The notes under the pieces: generated by a model | What the model was told of the DNA's origin: nothing | The model's input: the letters and a program-made list of their open reading frames with translations, nothing else | Database searches by the model: none | Program-made: the position numbers and the translations under genes | Shown: in pieces, positions 54,322-64,000 of the stretch | How positions within the stretch are numbered: position 1 is the first letter of the stretch | Layout: each line of letters opens with the position of its first letter | Source: Anthoceros angustus | Taxonomy: Eukaryota; Streptophyta; Anthocerotopsida; Anthocerotales; Anthocerotaceae | Reading direction: 5' to 3' | NCBI GenBank assembly: GCA_010909165.1 | Contig: MU008158.1 | Coordinates: 3,614,809-3,678,808 of the forward strand | Length of the DNA: 64,000 nucleotides

Positions 54322-56301
54322 AGCTGTGCGTCAGCTACGCCGCCCGGCTACCAGCACCAGCCAAACAGCACCGGTACCCCAGCAGCAGCGAGCGCGGCAG
54401 AGCGCAAGACGAGAGCCACCACAACCACCTCTCCTACCAGCAGCAGCACACCAGCAAGTGATCCATGCCTCCCACAAATATCAGGCTGAGTTCTAGGGTT
54501 TCCTCGCCCATCCTCTTTTTCGAAATTCTACCTTCTTAGGGTTTTGGTACGTCCCCTTTCCCCCGCTCTACGCCCTCCTTTTTCGGGTCTCGGCCCCGGG
54601 GCGTAACGCCGGACCTAACTCAGATTCCCTCTAAAGATGCCAAGACAAATTTGCCAGCTACTTCATTACCTTAATCGACTTCCCATCCGACCGTTAATCC
54701 TGTCCCGATGTTCTACTAATCCTCGAGTTATGTGCTGATTAAGAATTTGTTTTTCTACGTAGGTATTGCTTACAACATGATGTTAAGGAAGCTTGTAGAA
54801 GTGACACTTTCCACTTATCCAGCCTAAAGTGAATATTTTTGTGAAAATCAGCCACCATCTTACCATCAACAAAGTAAATAGGTTCAAATTTATATGGTGT
54901 CGTGTCACTAATACTGTTTGAGAATATAATGGTGAGGGTTCAAACTCAAACAAATATATAGGAACAATTGTTATCATGTCTGGATACAAACTAAAACCCT
55001 ATTTGTAGATGACACTCTTGATTAGGTGCAAGTTTCAGTGTGGGAAAAGATGTTTTGGAGGTTTTTTTCTATTCTCTTCCACTTAGTTAGAAAAACTAGA
55101 TTGTAAGTAAAATTACTATTGTACAGTCTAAATATTCATATGAATGGTGTTTTAAAGGAGAAGAGATGGGATAAGCCCATCTACCTTTGAAAGGCCAACA
55201 TCGGAGACCCCAAGGGCTAGTGTAAGAGGGAGCAACCAAGCTTTAATTTTATTATTGCCTATAGCTCTTACAATGTCATAAGGCCTATAAATAATAGAGG
55301 TAGTGGGAATGGCATCACTTAATGTCATTGTCATCCTGAGCATGGCTAAATCATGAATACACATGTAAGTCACTCACCTCTGTTTTTTACATTGTTATCA
55401 TATCTTGATACAAACTGAAACCCAATCCTTGGGTGACACTATTGATTTTACTTTACTTTACTTCATTTGAATAGGTGCACGTCTCAATTTCTCGAGAGAT
55501 CTTTAGAGTTTTTTTCTAGTTTTTTCTACTCCATTGCTCTCATAGCTTCTTGCAAGTTCTACTTTTCACTCTTGGTGTCTAGCTCCTTGGCAATGTCACT
55601 ACGAGTCCTCTTGCAAATTGATCCGCTTTCCTCTCTTTAAATTGTCATAAAAGATACAACAAAATGAACTACAATAATTTATTATTATCATTCCTAAAAA
55701 TAATATATTTTAAAATATAATGAAAATTAATTTTATAGATAGATACTCCAAACTTTCATGAACTACTTAATAGAAGCCTTTATCCTTTATTTCATAAAAT
55801 AAATTAAATGAAATGAAAATAATCCCGAACAAAACAAAAAGACTTTTCTTGAGGATATTGTTCTTGAAGGATTTTGTTCCCAAACCTTTCCATCTGTCAA
55901 TGACCTTTACAGCTATTTGAACATTTTGGTGGACTATAATAGACTTCTTCTTCTTCTTCCAAATTGATAAGCATGAATAATCCAATAGATGTTCCTTCTG
56001 GTGGTCAGTCCGAATGTCCAGTTGGCTGGTTGGGGGCAGAACTTAAAGTGGTTGTCGGTCCACTTCGGTGGTCACTTGAACGAAATTTTTCTTGCTCTTT
56101 GGTAAAATTCTCCTCCTTTTACTAATCCTTGAGGAATGCATCGTGTAAAGTTAAACTAAATTCAATAAATATCTCACTAGTTAGAAAACGCAAAAAATAA
56201 CTACCGTTGTCAAACGGTTATCTAACATTGCAACTTCAACAAAGCATTATCCAACAAGACAACTTCAACACCTGTTACATAAGGAAAACAAAAGTATTGA
56301 A
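54322..56301. other. AT-rich intergenic region
   Basis: The first 200-300 bp are the 5' untranslated region and promoter of the RNA-binding protein gene (GC-rich, with CAGCAG runs at 54,350-54,450). The rest is AT-rich with no frame over 75 codons that resembles a protein. Related text near 54,940-55,000 and 55,395-55,445 (ATTGTTATCAT, GATACAAACT-AAACCC and GTGACACT in both) suggests two diverged copies of a short repeat. Confidence 0.4.
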
Positions 56302-56513
56302 GAAAAGAAGCACACCCCAGCACAACCGGTCACGTGACCCAATGGATAAGGCTCACCCTCTGCAGCAACAGATTGCGGGGTTTGAGTCTCGCTATGATTA
56401 TGATTGGTAGGTACATCTTGTATATTGCTTGTCAGGGTAAGGTGGTAGGCATTGCTATCTATGTAATCTCATTATATGATACTCTGAATTCTCCCCGCGA
56501 AAAGAAACACACC
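56302..56513 (+). mobile_element. Probable tRNA-derived SINE with target-site duplications
   Basis: The body (56,317-56,498) starts with a tRNA-like head. Box A TGACCCAATGG begins at 56,335 and box B GGTTTGAGTCT at 56,379, exactly the spacing of positions 8 and 52 in a tRNA beginning at 56,328. GCGGG and CTCGC flank box B and can pair as a T stem; the two acceptor strands pair only with wobble. The head resembles a tRNA-Arg (ACCCAATGGATAAGGC). The anticodon arm does not fold normally. Flanking 15-bp repeats, GAAAAGAAGCACACC (56,302-56,316) and GAAAAGAAACACACC (56,499-56,513), differ at one base. It would be transcribed by RNA polymerase III. Confidence 0.6.
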
Positions 56514-56665
56514 ACATAGAAAAGTTTGAAACACACTACATAAAGAAGTTCTAAGAAGGTGATTCTAAAGCTAAAAAGACATACGAAATGATTAACATGA
56601 AAAAGCAGCGAAAAGAAAGAAACACACCACATAGAAAAGTTCTAAGAAGGTGATTCTAAGGCTAT
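56499..56665. repeat. Local imperfect tandem repeat
   Basis: The words AGAAACACACCACATAGAAAAGTT and TTCTAAGAAGGTGATTCTAA occur twice (about 56,500-56,565 and 56,615-56,665), with a further degenerate AAACACACTACATAAAGAAGT at about 56,530. It is an AT-rich duplication just downstream of the SINE. Confidence 0.75.
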
Positions 56666-57757
56666 ACATTTACAAAACAACTAACTTTGGATCAACGAGC
56701 CAATATTTCAAGGGTGTAAAAGAAGGGATGTTTTTTTGCAATCTATTATCTTGTCGGAAAACACATGTTATGAAGTCAATATACAACACTACGTATGAAC
56801 TACCAGAATATTAGTTAATAACAAATAATGTAGAATAAAACTTAGGACGACTGCAAGACATTTTGTTGAAAGGGAAATGTAAAAGTCCAAATCTGCAATC
56901 ACCATAGGGATGACATTAAACTATAGTAAGACCTTAAAGAGCAAACTTTCTTTCAAGTGTTATCCCCAAATATACTAAGTAATTCAAGCCTACGCGAAGA
57001 GATTCAATTCTGTCTAAAGATTGTATGATAAGCTCCGAGTACACAAGGCTTTGAATATACAATTTAACATTGATGAAGAGAAGGTGGATGACATCACTAT
57101 GCCACTTTGTCTAGTGAGTTCGACAAATCCAAATTAGATGAACCTATGAAGCAGCAAGCCAATAGCTTGCCCACCCTCCACGATAGCATGAGCATCTGCT
57201 CAACATCCTTAAGGAATAACCTAGGAAGGTGTGAGCTTGAGCAACCACAAAACACACTTGGACAAACTCTCTCTCCAAGCCCTGGCTGACACCAAATTTT
57301 TCTTGCAAATTTATCACTAAAATAATTAAAAAAAGAGTTTATAGTGCAGTTCCTTAAACGACAAGCCTCTTTGGCCATGATCCGTACGGAGTTAACGCCT
57401 TGCAAGACTAGGGCTGGGAAAGAAGGCTCCTCGGAAACTCACTGTGATAGGAGACCCACCTCGACAAGAAACCCACCTTGATATGTAGGTGCATATGTTG
57501 GCTACCTATTTTGCGCTTTTGTACCTTGTTTAAACGCGCAAATGTGGAAGTGGATATTTTCTCGATTACTTGATAAAGAGGGTAGAAGTAAGCGGGCGTA
57601 ACACCCTATCTATCGACTGCGGAATATTTGGTGGATTGGTGGTATCAGTGGGAAATGATAGAGGGTGCAGTTCAGTAGTAGTGCGTGCTTCAGTGGTGCA
57701 TCTCTGTGCGCCGGGCTCTTTTTTGCATTCGGCGATCTCGCGCTCCTGAGGACGTCG
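56666..57757. other. Intergenic, upstream of NTF2
   Basis: AT-rich DNA with no supported gene. A minus frame of 102 codons (57,097-57,405) has no recognisable motif. The NTF2 promoter and 5' untranslated region lie in the last few hundred bases. Confidence 0.4.
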
Positions 57758-58497
57758 ATGGACCCCGATTCTCTGTCCAAGGCCTTTGTCGAGCACTACT
57801 ACAGCACGTTTGATGTCAACAGGGGGGGCCTCATAGGCCTGTACCAGGACAATTCTATGCTCACCTTTGAGGGCGAGAAGATCATGGGGGCCCAGAACAT
57901 CGCGGCCAAGCTCAACAGCCTGCCCTTTCCTCAGTGCAAGCACACCATCACCACCGTGGACTGCCAGCCCTCGGGCCCCGTCAACGGCATGCTCGTCTTC
58001 GTCAGCGGCTCTTTGATGCTCCCGGGCGAGAGCCACCAGCTCAAATTCAGCCAGGTAACCAGCTCATTCCACACGCCTGCGATTCTGTTAAAATGGGGTT
58101 CCAATCTTCCTGTGCCGTTGCGTCTTGCCTGGGTTTTCTTGTCTGATCTTTATTTGGCTCTTGGCAAACCTATCGGTCCTCCGTGTTAGGGCATCCCGAA
58201 TGAGAGTGGATGTTCCGCTCGATTGCGGAGGCGGTGATTGCGTCCCTGGCCAGTTGCTTAGGGCTTGCGATAACAGCCGTGGTGTCTTGAAAGCCTTATG
58301 CTGGGGTTTTTGGTTGATTGCTGCTGGAAGGCATAGTCTTGTGCTGCTATTGCTGTCCCTTGTATCAGCACTTGACTGCTTCCGCTTTAGGGTTCGATCT
58401 TTGACTGTGCTCTGTTGTGCAGATGTTCCACTTGTTACCTTCCAGTGGAGGAAGTTTCTACGTCCTCAACGATATCTTCCGGCTGAATCTGACGTAG
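57758..58497 (+). CDS. NTF2: Nuclear transport factor 2 (NTF2), 2 exons
   Basis: NTF2 is a small homodimer that carries RanGDP back into the nucleus through FG nucleoporins. Exons are 57,758-58,054 and 58,423-58,497, with a 368-bp intron, giving 123 residues, the normal length. It starts MDPDSLSKAFVEHYYSTFDV, continues LIGLYQDNSMLTFEGEKIMG, AQNIAAKLNSLPFPQCKHTI and TTVDCQPS, then the strand MLVFVSGSLML, and ends MFHLLPSSGGSFYVLNDIFR before LNLT. The FVLNDIFRLN ending is diagnostic. The conserved acidic Ran-contact region (TFEGEKIMG) is intact. The exon join CAG|ATG keeps frame. The frame is open further upstream to 57,665, but that part is not conserved, so the internal Met is used. Confidence 0.95.
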
Positions 58498-59636
58498 ACA
58501 AGCTGCTTCCCTGCAGCAGAACACTACATAGCGGGTTGTGCAACTTTGATGATTTTTTTTTTTTTGCAGTGGCACATCAAGTCAGTGGATTATCCAGATG
58601 AAGCTGTTTTGAAATAAGGACCTCTCAAGGCGTGCAGTTTAGAAGTGTGACCTTGGGTCTAGCTATGGGAATGGTATTGTCATGCCAATCTTCAGTCACC
58701 ACAAATTTTCCAGCTGAACTCCCTGTTTCAAATGTGGTTCAAATAAGGATCTATGTACCGGATTCCAGACTCGATGTCTGACTATTGGAAAGGAATGCAT
58801 GTTTCTACGCCAATGTCTTCACCTTGTTTACAGGCTATCAGCCTCCGCCATTGGGGTGTTCTCCGCATGACCATGAGCCATCATGTGGTACTAAAGTGCT
58901 CTTTTAAGTTGGTGGGTGTCACAAGGATGAGGATCTGGGTCTCCGTCCTTGAAAGACCAACTCTCCACCTCATTGATGTGATCCACCAATAAGCTCTCGT
59001 CCGGAGGCAACTTCTTTATGGCGTCTGCTTCCAGTTAGCTGCCACTAAAGAGCACACGAAATACACAAGATACTCAGCCCTTGGGCACACAAGTGGAATT
59101 GACGTACGTCGAGGCGCACATGGCAGACTCAGCTGGGCCCCCTTCTCCGTAGCGTTCACTCATCACGCAGGCTCTCTCTCTTTGGAAGCTTGCCCTGCAA
59201 GACACTAGGGTTATGTTCCATCACTTTCATGAAGCCTGCTGCATGGACAGTACTTCACCATCCTCATACTGTCCTTCTCGGACAGCATGGGGCGAAGCAA
59301 CTTGCAAGTGTACATCCGCAGCGGCAGAAAGGCATTTAAATTATCTGCTCCAAGTCCAGTACACAGCACGAGCACTAGTTGACAGCATCCTTTGTATCCC
59401 ATGCTTGCTTTCACACACTCCGAATCCTACAGAAAGCTTGTTTCCATAGTCTACAGAGCCTTGAATTAATGATACTCACGAGAACCCACATGTCTGATCA
59501 ACGAATGACACAAAGTACAAAGCGATGTCTTGAGAGGGACTCGGCCTATGAATCACTTACAAGGTACATTAGCAGAAAAGTGGCTTGACAGGTGATACTA
59601 GAATGGGAAAAGCTTTGAGGGTCCCCAGGATTGTGA
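58498..59636. other. Intergenic, convergent 3' ends of NTF2 and the BSD gene
   Basis: About 1.1 kb without a supported gene. It holds the NTF2 3' untranslated region (with a T-run at 58,553-58,566 shortly after the stop, possibly part of an alternative intron) and the BSD-gene 3' end. Confidence 0.4.
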
Positions 59637-61542
59637 TCAAAGCAAGGCTGGGTTCTGTGACTCCAGTTTAGTGGGTGACTCATTCTCAGGGATCTCAACA
59701 AGCTCGCCATCGGATGAATTGTCACTAGCTTCCCTCGAAAGATTTTGAAGCTTGTCTGTGGTATTGGATGGGTGCCCTGGATTGACTTTATCATCTTCAC
59801 CATCACTGTCAAGGGCCTGAAAGGCAGGTATCAAACTTCCAAAGTAAGGAGAAATGGCTGAGCCTCTACTCAGGTCTGTCAACTCCCAGGTTAGTAAAGG
59901 TGTATTCATTCTGATGACGACGGCTGTTAGTCTCAACTTACTTTGTCAAAGTCATCATCAAAATCGGGATCATCATCTGCATCTGTGGGCAAAACAAAAC
60001 ACACAATCATCAGAATCACTTCCATCAACAACCTGACTTCATAACACAACAGCTTTCCTCATCTGCGCGCCACTCAGAAGATTAACAAGTCCATAATGAG
60101 CTAACATACCATGTCCTTCGTCAGCACTGTCCGCACCAAGAAGATAAGCATCCAGCTCTTGGTCTGCGCTTCTTTCGCCAACAACTTTGGTGGCCACTGG
60201 CTTGTCAACCTCCACACTTATGGAAGTTTCCGGTACAGCTGTAGTGTTTGAAACTCCTTTGTTTGCGACAGCGAGAACCTTCTCTGCCTTCCTCTCTTCC
60301 TCTTCTTTGACCAGTTTTGCTGCAGCTGTGCGCTCCAGGTACTTTGCCTCATACCTTGCATAAGGCAAAAATGTCAGCAAAGCTAGCAGCCAAGGCAGAA
60401 ATCTGCGCAAGCAATAGCTCCAAGGTAACAGAAAGTCTTTAATGAGAAAATAATCTTACGGTGCCACAAGGTTCTTCACCAAAATGAAGTAAATTCTCCA
60501 GAAACGGTTCTCCTTCATTCGCCGTGGACAGAGCACATACCGAAAATCAGACATTTCCTGGCACAGCATCCCACCATCATCAGGTCCCAGCTGAACAAAG
60601 GAAACTGAAAGGAAGTAGACGATACACTGCATATGGGAGGGAGGTTATATACTGGAACACTGGCGAGAACCAGTACTGCATGCCGCTCCTGCCACTCTGG
60701 GAGATCCTGTCTTGTCGTGATTGCCACGTCCACTCCCTCACTCTGCTGCTTGGCTATCATAACAGAACCAGTGAGCCATAAGCATTGCTGTAACCTCACA
60801 AGCATGTACAGATTGCCAACAAGAAGGTCTACTTCTGCAGCCCTTTACGCAAAGTCATTTGTACTTCCTGCTGTGTACTAAAATCTGCATGCTTCTACAG
60901 AAACCATCCAATTGAGCAACGGCACACGTTAACTTTCCCTGAATATCACTGATCAAGCGTATTGACCAGTGCACTCAACTTGGTCAGTGCATTCAGGGAG
61001 CGTAACAATCCACCAGCTTTGTTTTACACTAAGTAGACCAAAAGCATGACCAACCTAGCTGTTCTGGACAACAGATGAGACCTGTCAATCCACTCTCCTA
61101 CACTACATGTACAGGCTCCATCCGAGAAAACCCGCTCCCCGTAATCAAAATAGAGAGGCAAAGCCTTGCACTCACCATCGTACTCCGCCAGAGGAAATTC
61201 CTTGAACGTGTTGATGGTAAGACCCCGTACAAACTCACGGAGATCAGAAGTTATTCCAAACTCTTCAAGCTCGGCATCCGTGGGAGGTGAGGCAGGTGAA
61301 GGTGAAGACGACAGCTCGCCTGCCATTTTGGAAGCAGCAGAGGCAAAAGAAGGGGGCAACTCGCCTGCCATCTTCTTCAGCTCGTCCGCCTTCTTGGTAG
61401 CCTCCACAGCAATTTCCTTGGATCGCTTCGCAGTCTCCAGAGCAATCTCCTGCGAGAACTTGGCTGCTTCCAACGCTATCTCCTGAGACTTTTTGGCCGT
61501 CTCCTGGGCAAAGACTTTTGCTTTCTGGAACAAGATATCCAT
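59637..61542 (-). CDS. BSD domain-containing protein, 6 exons
   Basis: BSD domains (from BTF2-like factors, Synapse-associated proteins, DOS2-like proteins) are three-helix modules with a conserved FW pair. Predicted exons are 61,542-61,176, 60,753-60,653, 60,557-60,460, 60,354-60,110, 59,982-59,942 and 59,816-59,637, giving 343 residues with every join in frame. The N-terminus is an 11-residue amphipathic repeat (AKKSQEIALEA, AKFSQEIALET, AKRSKEIAVEA, TKKADELKKMA). The BSD domain runs ELEEFGITSDLREFVRGLT, then DLPEWQERHAVLVLASVP, then MKENRFWRIYFILVKNLVAP with the FW signature. A YEAKYLER helix and a charged tail rich in Asp/Glu (DPDFDDDFDK) follow. Function in plants is not established. The exon 2 acceptor is the least certain join. 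It faces the CCDC93-like gene across 461 bp. Confidence 0.88.
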
Positions 61543-62003
61543 GGCGCTGCAACGAATCACCTAGCTCTGCTCCTTCCGGTAATCTGATTCCAAAATGCGC
61601 TACAATTGACCCCCTTGCATGGATCTACTGCTCAGACAGCACAACACGACCATGTGCTGCCTGAGCAGCCAGCATCAAACCGCCTGCAGCGCGACCGGCA
61701 GCAGCAGCCTTCTCAGAGTCAGCACAATCTTCACGGCGCAGGACATGCATCAAATGCCCAGCAAAAACACCGTGTCCACCGTAGCTAATCCGAGCGCAAA
61801 GAGGCTACCCTGATGATGCACAGGGGCGGAATTATCCTGCTTCGAGAGCGGAACTCGGGAAACGGGGCCACCCATATGACGATTATAGGACCTAAGCACT
61901 GGCAGGACGCACTGAAGTTTATCTCACATGCAGTCGTAAATTTCCGTGCTTGCCCACTTGGAATGAAGAAATCGGAGCCCGCCTGAGTGGTCCCTGCCGA
62001 GCC
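61543..62003. promoter_or_regulatory. Putative bidirectional promoter between BSD and CCDC93-like genes
   Basis: The two start codons point away from each other with 461 bp between them, so both promoters and 5' leaders must lie here. CAG-rich and GC-rich text occupies 61,600-61,760. No TATA box was recognised. Confidence 0.6.
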
Positions 62004-64000
62004 ATGGAGGAGGATGGCGATGCAGCAGAGTTGCTGCAGCGGGTCCAGCAGGCGCTGGTGGGCGGGGGCTACTACCGCGCAGGCATCTCCTCGCTCTCCG
62101 CCTTTGACAAGCTCACGGGGGGCCTGGCCTGGTGCATCACTGCCTCCAACGTGGATGTGGACTTCGACGTCTTCTTTGACGACGACGCCACCCTTGGTGA
62201 AAAGATGTGTGTGCAATCTCTCCTGAACCCACCAGCAGCAATGTTGCGTGTGGGCTGATTTGTCCGAGGTTTGAGGGGGTTCGCCTAGACAGTGGTTGTG
62301 GATGTCCAGCTTCTGCGGCCATGAGGTTGAGTAATTTGTGGGTCAGGAAGTGTGTCCTGAGATTATGGGTGCATACTGTGGTGATTGCAACCTGAAACTG
62401 ATAATTCAAGACTTTGTCAACTCAGAAAAGTGGGAGAAGCCATCGAATCAGCCTTGCAGAGAATGGGATGCCCTTTTCCCCTACAAGCTCATCAGATCCA
62501 GGGCCTGGATTTCAAGGCAGTCTTCCCAGTTGTGCAATGGCTTGTCAAGCGTGTTCAGGCTACAAGGGAGGAACGGGGTGATCTGGTTGGTGTCCAGATG
62601 GGTCAGAATTAAGCTAGATGGATGTATTGGACCCCCTATAGATTTCAATGTCTAATTCTCTGACATTCTTTACCAGGAAGCTTCACTGACCTTTTGTATG
62701 TTGGCAGCTTCGGAGATATGCTCTTTTCTGGTTTCGTGAGCATTATGACCTGCCTGAGGAAGTATGTTCTCAGTCTTCCAGGCTGTTATTGGTGCAGAGC
62801 TTTCAAGGCTGATTGGCTTCTGGTTTATTGCCTTACGTCGTGGTGGATGTTTCACCAGCATAATTCTGGTGTTCTCATGTGAACCAGGCAAGATTTAACA
62901 CTGCACCCTCTCAGAGGACACGTCGCCTGTACCGTCGTGCCAGGTATGTTGTGTCACTCGTTTTCCAGCCAATTCTATTGTGACAGTGTAATCTTTACTG
63001 TGTTTGTTGTTTTTGAAGTTGTAGCTTATTGTTTCTGATTGCTGCTGATGGTTTACTTTCCTAGAAATACACCACCTCCAGCTAATCGCATGGACCGGGT
63101 TCGATCTACTTTGCTAGAGTATGGTCATCAGATACCTAGGTAGGTCTGCATTTTTGTTGCTCAGGTAGCAGCGGAAGCTCTCTGTCCATTTTCCCATAGG
63201 TATCGTGTAATGTGTGTTTGACAATGTGCCTGTGATTCAGAATTGACATGGCTGACGTAGAGCAGCCTGTGCTAGAAGAGTGGACAGAATCAGAAGACCT
63301 GCAGTTGTCAACACATGGAGCTCTTGGCAGTGTATGTCAACTATACTGCAGGTACATCTTTGACTGATCTGTTCCCATTATGTCCGCTTGAACTTCCGTT
63401 CTTCTTGCAGGCCGTTCATCTTGCTGATTTCCGACAGCTACTGGGAACCCTCTCGAAGGCCAATGATGGAACTTTATCTGGTCGAACAGTGTAAGCTATT
63501 CCGATTACTGTATGTGCGTTTTGGAAGGGTTCCCGAGTCTTCATATGTTGGAAGAATGTAGTTTCTTTCGCACTGAGAGCCTTTCTTCCTTCATTCTGGC
63601 AGGCGCCGCATTGTAGAACTAGGGTCAGAGGACATTCATGCTGCGTCATCAAAGTACTCTCAACCAACTGCAGGGAGCAATGCAGACCAACACCAGGCAT
63701 GTGCTCAGTGAATTGTTGCAATTTTAGTGTGGCGACTATTTGAAGAACTCAAGAATGACATTCAGTAGCATGAAAAAAAGGTACACAATTCTGATTAGTT
63801 TTGTTTTGATGGCCAGCAAATTACAACACTCAATAGACAGATAGATTTGCAGAGAGAGCGCATCGAACGTCTCGATGCTGAGCAGGAGTCATGGGGCCAG
63901 AAATTTGAGACTGCTGCACAATCATTGAGAAAGCAGGTGTGTTGCTGGCCAGGAACGTTGAGGTGAATTTTTGTACTGCTGTTTGACGATGCGGTAGCAT
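62004..64000 (+). CDS. CCDC93-like coiled-coil protein, 5' part, at least 9 exons, truncated by the window
   Basis: CCDC93 is a subunit of the COMMD/CCDC22/CCDC93 (CCC) complex that recycles membrane proteins from endosomes. Predicted exons are 62,004-62,206, 62,426-62,585, 62,708-62,761, 62,888-62,943, 63,065-63,139, 63,241-63,331, 63,411-63,490 and from 63,601, then 63,817-63,936 and beyond. The N-terminal globular (NN-CH-like) part reads AFDKLTGGLAWCITASNVDV, DVDFDVFFDDDATLGEKI, ALQRMGCPFPLQAHQIQGLD and FKAVFPVVQWLVKRVQATRE, then LRRYALFWFREHYDLPEE. Later exons enter coiled coil (QITTLNRQIDLQRERIERLD). The exon around 63,650-63,790 is unclear: its donor reads GCATGT and the next stretch has a stop in the frame tried. 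The frame is consistent across the first seven joins. Confidence 0.82.

Noticed and set aside
56328-56400. Functional tRNA-Arg gene
   Set aside because: Boxes A and B and the T stem are good, but the anticodon arm does not fold and the acceptor stem pairs only through wobbles; a SINE head or tRNA pseudogene fits better.

Overview
This window reads as nuclear DNA of a land plant. Its host genes belong to plant families (DOXC-type 2-oxoglutarate dioxygenases, a WAT1-related/EamA transporter, a GRP7-type glycine-rich RNA-binding protein, a PPR fragment, a coclaurine N-methyltransferase-like enzyme). They are split by short GT-AG introns of about 80-370 bp, and they are separated by LTR retrotransposons. 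The compact introns would suit a seedless plant (bryophyte, lycophyte or fern), but this is an inference and the species cannot be fixed from the sequence alone.

Layout. 1-1.1 kb holds decayed PPR repeats (minus). 2.0-5.8 kb holds a 2-oxoglutarate dioxygenase gene (minus) whose 3' two thirds plus downstream DNA are duplicated in tandem (1.7-kb unit). 6.4-7.5 kb is an intronless SAM methyltransferase of the CNMT/cyclopropane-synthase family. 8.4-43 kb is a block of retroelements: an orphan LTR with primer-binding site; a broken gag-like coiled-coil ORF of unknown family (9.7-12.7 kb, minus); a pair of diverged 1.1-kb direct repeats (13.0-15.3 kb); a Ty3/gypsy element with a PHD-finger-like tail after integrase (15.7-22.4 kb, minus); and a nested stack. 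In the stack the outer Copia element has 161-bp LTRs at 22,974-23,134 and 42,009-42,169, which differ at one base and are flanked by the 5-bp duplication TTCTC. Inside it lies a second copy of the unknown gag-like element, and that copy is itself split by another Copia element (about 25.34-31.98 kb).

47.5-64 kb is gene-rich: a WAT1-related transporter (plus), a second 2-oxoglutarate dioxygenase lacking the usual RxS arginine (plus), a glycine-rich RNA-binding protein with two apparent single-base deletions (minus), NTF2 (plus, complete), a BSD-domain protein (minus, six exons, complete) and, head-to-head with it, the 5' part of a CCDC93-like gene that runs off the end of the window. An AT-rich stretch (54.4-57.7 kb) holds a probable tRNA-derived SINE.

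Sequence quality matters for interpretation. Repeated copies differ from each other far more by 1-5 base indels than by substitutions, often at CAG/CTG/CCGG-type motifs, even though the outer LTR pair is nearly identical. Many frameshifts reported here may therefore be consensus errors and not biology. All exon limits were set by hand from splice consensus and reading-frame continuity. No homology search was run.
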